Shown here in pieces: positions 5,186 to 6,637 of a stretch of 6,637 nucleotides of DNA (its first letter is position 1; the number at the start of each line of letters is the position of its first letter). Source of the stretch: an uncultured Planctomycetaceae bacterium (GTDB lineage: Bacteria; Planctomycetota; Planctomycetia; Pirellulales; UBA1268); NCBI GenBank assembly GCA_903885855.1, contig CAISKG010000526.1, forward strand, positions 1 through 6,637, given 5' to 3'. The translations under genes were made by a program, and so were the position numbers. The notes under the pieces are model-generated. The model was not told where the DNA came from and searched no databases. It worked only from the letters and a program-made list of their open reading frames with translations.

Positions 5186-6226
5186 ATGGACACGATGCAC
5201 GCGCTGGTGAAGCGCGATCGAGCCCCCGGCCTGTCGCTCGAGCGCGTGCCGATCCCCGAGATCGGCATCAACGACGTGCTCATCCGGGTCGACCGCACCG
5301 GCATCTGCGGCACCGACCTGCACATCTATTCCTGGGACGCCTGGGCGCAGAAGACGATCCCCGTGCCGATGGTGGTGGGGCACGAGTTCGTCGGCGAGAT
5401 CGTGGCGGTGGGATCGAACGTGCACGATTTCGCCATCGGCGAGATCGTCTCGGGCGAGGGGCACGTCGTCTGCGGCCGCTGCCGCAACTGCCTCGCCGGC
5501 CGGCGCCACCTCTGCAAGGACACGCAGGGCGTGGGGGTGAACCGCCCGGGCGCGTTCGCGGAATACCTGGCGCTGCCGATGACCAACATCTGGCACCACG
5601 ACCCCGGCATCGACCGCGACGTGGCGGCGATCTTCGACCCCCTCGGCAACGCCGTCCACACGGCGCTCTCCTTCGACGTCCTCGGCGAGGACGTGCTCGT
5701 CACCGGGGCCGGGCCGATCGGTCTGATGGCGCTGGCGGTCGTCCGGCACGCGGGGGCCCGGCACGTGGTGATCACCGACGTCAATCCCCACCGCCTCGAG
5801 CTGGCGCGCCGCATGGGGGCCACGGTCGCCCTCGACGTGCGCTCCGGGCGCCTCGCCGACGTGATGCGCGACCTGGGGATGAAGGAGGGCTTCGACGTGG
5901 GCCTCGAGATGTCGGGCTCGCCGGCGGCGCTCCACTCGATGCTCGAGACGATGTGCCACGGCGGGAAGATCGCCATGCTCGGGATCCCCGCCGAGCCGAT
6001 CGCCATCGACTGGAACACCGTGATCTTCAACATGCTCACGATCAAGGGCATCTACGGCCGCGAGATGTACGAGACCTGGTACAAGATGACGGTGATGGTC
6101 GAAAGCGGGCTCGACATCACCCCCGTGATCACGCACCGCTTCCACTACACCGACTTCGAGAGGGGCTTCGCGGCGATGCAGTCGGGCCGCAGCGGCAAGG
6201 TGATCCTGGCCTGGAGGGACGCATGA
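5186..6226 (+). CDS. tdh: L-threonine 3-dehydrogenase
   Basis: A cytosolic zinc-dependent medium-chain dehydrogenase that oxidises L-threonine with NAD+ to 2-amino-3-oxobutyrate, the first step of threonine breakdown to glycine and acetyl-CoA. It has 346 aa against 341 in E. coli. The catalytic zinc site is seen as Cys41 (GICGTDLHIY, with Thr43 and His46) and His66-Glu67 (GHE). The structural zinc is held by Cys96, Cys99, Cys102 and Cys110. FDPLGNAVHTALSF (150-163) is close to the E. coli sequence and marks Tdh rather than sorbitol or alcohol dehydrogenases. The Rossmann loop is VTGAGPIGL (172-180), and Asp198 in ITDVN is the NAD-selective acidic residue. ATG 5186 is preferred because GGAG lies 6 bases upstream; ATG 5195 is the alternative. 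The stop codon overlaps the kbl start. The E. coli order is kbl-tdh; here tdh comes first. Confidence 0.97.
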   Translation: MDTMHALVKRDRAPGLSLERVPIPEIGINDVLIRVDRTGICGTDLHIYSWDAWAQKTIPVPMVVGHEFVGEIVAVGSNVHDFAIGEIVSGEGHVVCGRCRNCLAGRRHLCKDTQGVGVNRPGAFAEYLALPMTNIWHHDPGIDRDVAAIFDPLGNAVHTALSFDVLGEDVLVTGAGPIGLMALAVVRHAGARHVVITDVNPHRLELARRMGATVALDVRSGRLADVMRDLGMKEGFDVGLEMSGSPAALHSMLETMCHGGKIAMLGIPAEPIAIDWNTVIFNMLTIKGIYGREMYETWYKMTVMVESGLDITPVITHRFHYTDFERGFAAMQSGRSGKVILAWRDA

Positions 6227-6637
6227 GCAGGGAGGGGCTCTACGAGACGCTCGCGCGCGACACCGAGGCGATGCGCGGGGCGGGCACCTACAAGCGCGAG
6301 CGCGTGCTCGAGTCGCCGCAGGGGGCGCGGATCCGCACGGGTGGCCGCGGCGTGCTCAACATGTGCGCCAACAACTACCTCGGCCTCGCCGACCATCCGG
6401 AGGTGGTGCAGGCGGTGCACGCCGCCCTCGATCCCTGGGGCTACGGCCTGGCGAGCGTGCGTTTCATCTGCGGCACCCAGACGCTCCACAAGGAACTCGA
6501 GGAGCGGATCAGCCGGTTCGTGGGGATGGAGGACACGATCCTCTACAACTCCTGCTGGGACGCCAATGGCGGGCTTTTCGAGACGATCCTCGGGCCGGAA
6601 GACGCGATCGTCTCCGACGAACTCAACCATGCGAGCA
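6223..6637 (+). CDS. kbl: Glycine C-acetyltransferase (2-amino-3-ketobutyrate CoA ligase), 3' end outside window
   Basis: A PLP-dependent alpha-oxoamine synthase that cleaves 2-amino-3-oxobutyrate with CoA into glycine and acetyl-CoA, using the unstable product of Tdh. The first 138 residues of about 400 are visible. CANNYLGLADHP (48-59), ASVRFICGTQ (77-86), HKELE (89-93), DANGGLFETILG (113-124) and SDELNHAS (131-138) follow the E. coli protein almost position for position. His136 is the residue expected to stack on the PLP ring; the PLP lysine is beyond the edge. Residue 112 is Trp (SCWDANGG), where I recall Phe in E. coli. The ATG overlaps the tdh stop (ATGA), and GGAGGG lies 4 bases upstream, inside tdh, so the two are translationally coupled and almost surely one operon. 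Confidence 0.96.
   Translation, partial: MSREGLYETLARDTEAMRGAGTYKRERVLESPQGARIRTGGRGVLNMCANNYLGLADHPEVVQAVHAALDPWGYGLASVRFICGTQTLHKELEERISRFVGMEDTILYNSCWDANGGLFETILGPEDAIVSDELNHAS

Noticed and set aside
2571..5210. An 879-codon open frame on the plus strand
   Set aside because: It runs antisense through the RRM, hydroxylase and SDR genes, all clear family members, and through their intergenic gaps. No coherent domain is visible.
5012..6145. A 377-codon minus-strand open frame antisense to tdh
   Set aside because: Shadow of tdh; the His/Val/Asp/Arg-rich composition mirrors the codons of the real gene.
6145..6630. A 161-codon minus-strand open frame antisense to kbl
   Set aside because: The opposite strand encodes an unmistakable Kbl N-terminus in frame with the operon.

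Overview
This is a very GC-rich, densely coded bacterial window with eight protein-coding genes and no RNA gene, CRISPR array, insertion sequence or other mobile element that I can see. The gene content fits a member of the Planctomycetota or a related high-GC lineage: a planctomycete-style sulfotransferase, a large exported protein of no family I recognise, a small RRM protein with a glycine/arginine tail, and a tiny CxxC/HxxC zinc-ribbon protein with a Pro/Ala tail. The phylum is inferred from the style of the proteins, not from a marker gene.

Layout. (1) 1-578, plus strand: 3' part of a PAPS-dependent sulfotransferase gene, open at the left edge. (2) 601-3089, minus strand, read right to left: an RRM RNA-binding protein (2796-3089), a 72-aa zinc-ribbon protein (2435-2653) and a 561-aa secreted protein (601-2286). 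The genes are 142-148 bases apart, so co-transcription is possible but not shown. A strong GC hairpin lies between the RRM and zinc-ribbon genes, and the RRM gene has a long upstream region rich in hairpins. (3) 3384-4946, minus strand: an SDR oxidoreductase and then a short fatty-acid-hydroxylase-superfamily membrane protein. (4) 5186-6637, plus strand: tdh (L-threonine 3-dehydrogenase) overlapping kbl (glycine C-acetyltransferase) by an ATGA junction; kbl runs off the right edge.

The one well-defined pathway is tdh-kbl, which turns L-threonine into glycine and acetyl-CoA through 2-amino-3-oxobutyrate. The SDR gene is divergent from tdh and shares a 239-bp intergenic region holding an inverted repeat, so joint regulation is conceivable. 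The remaining genes look like independent chromosomal functions.

I see no convincing new multi-gene system. The items most worth a second look are the hairpin-rich leader of the RRM gene, the zinc-ribbon microprotein and the unassigned 561-aa exported protein.
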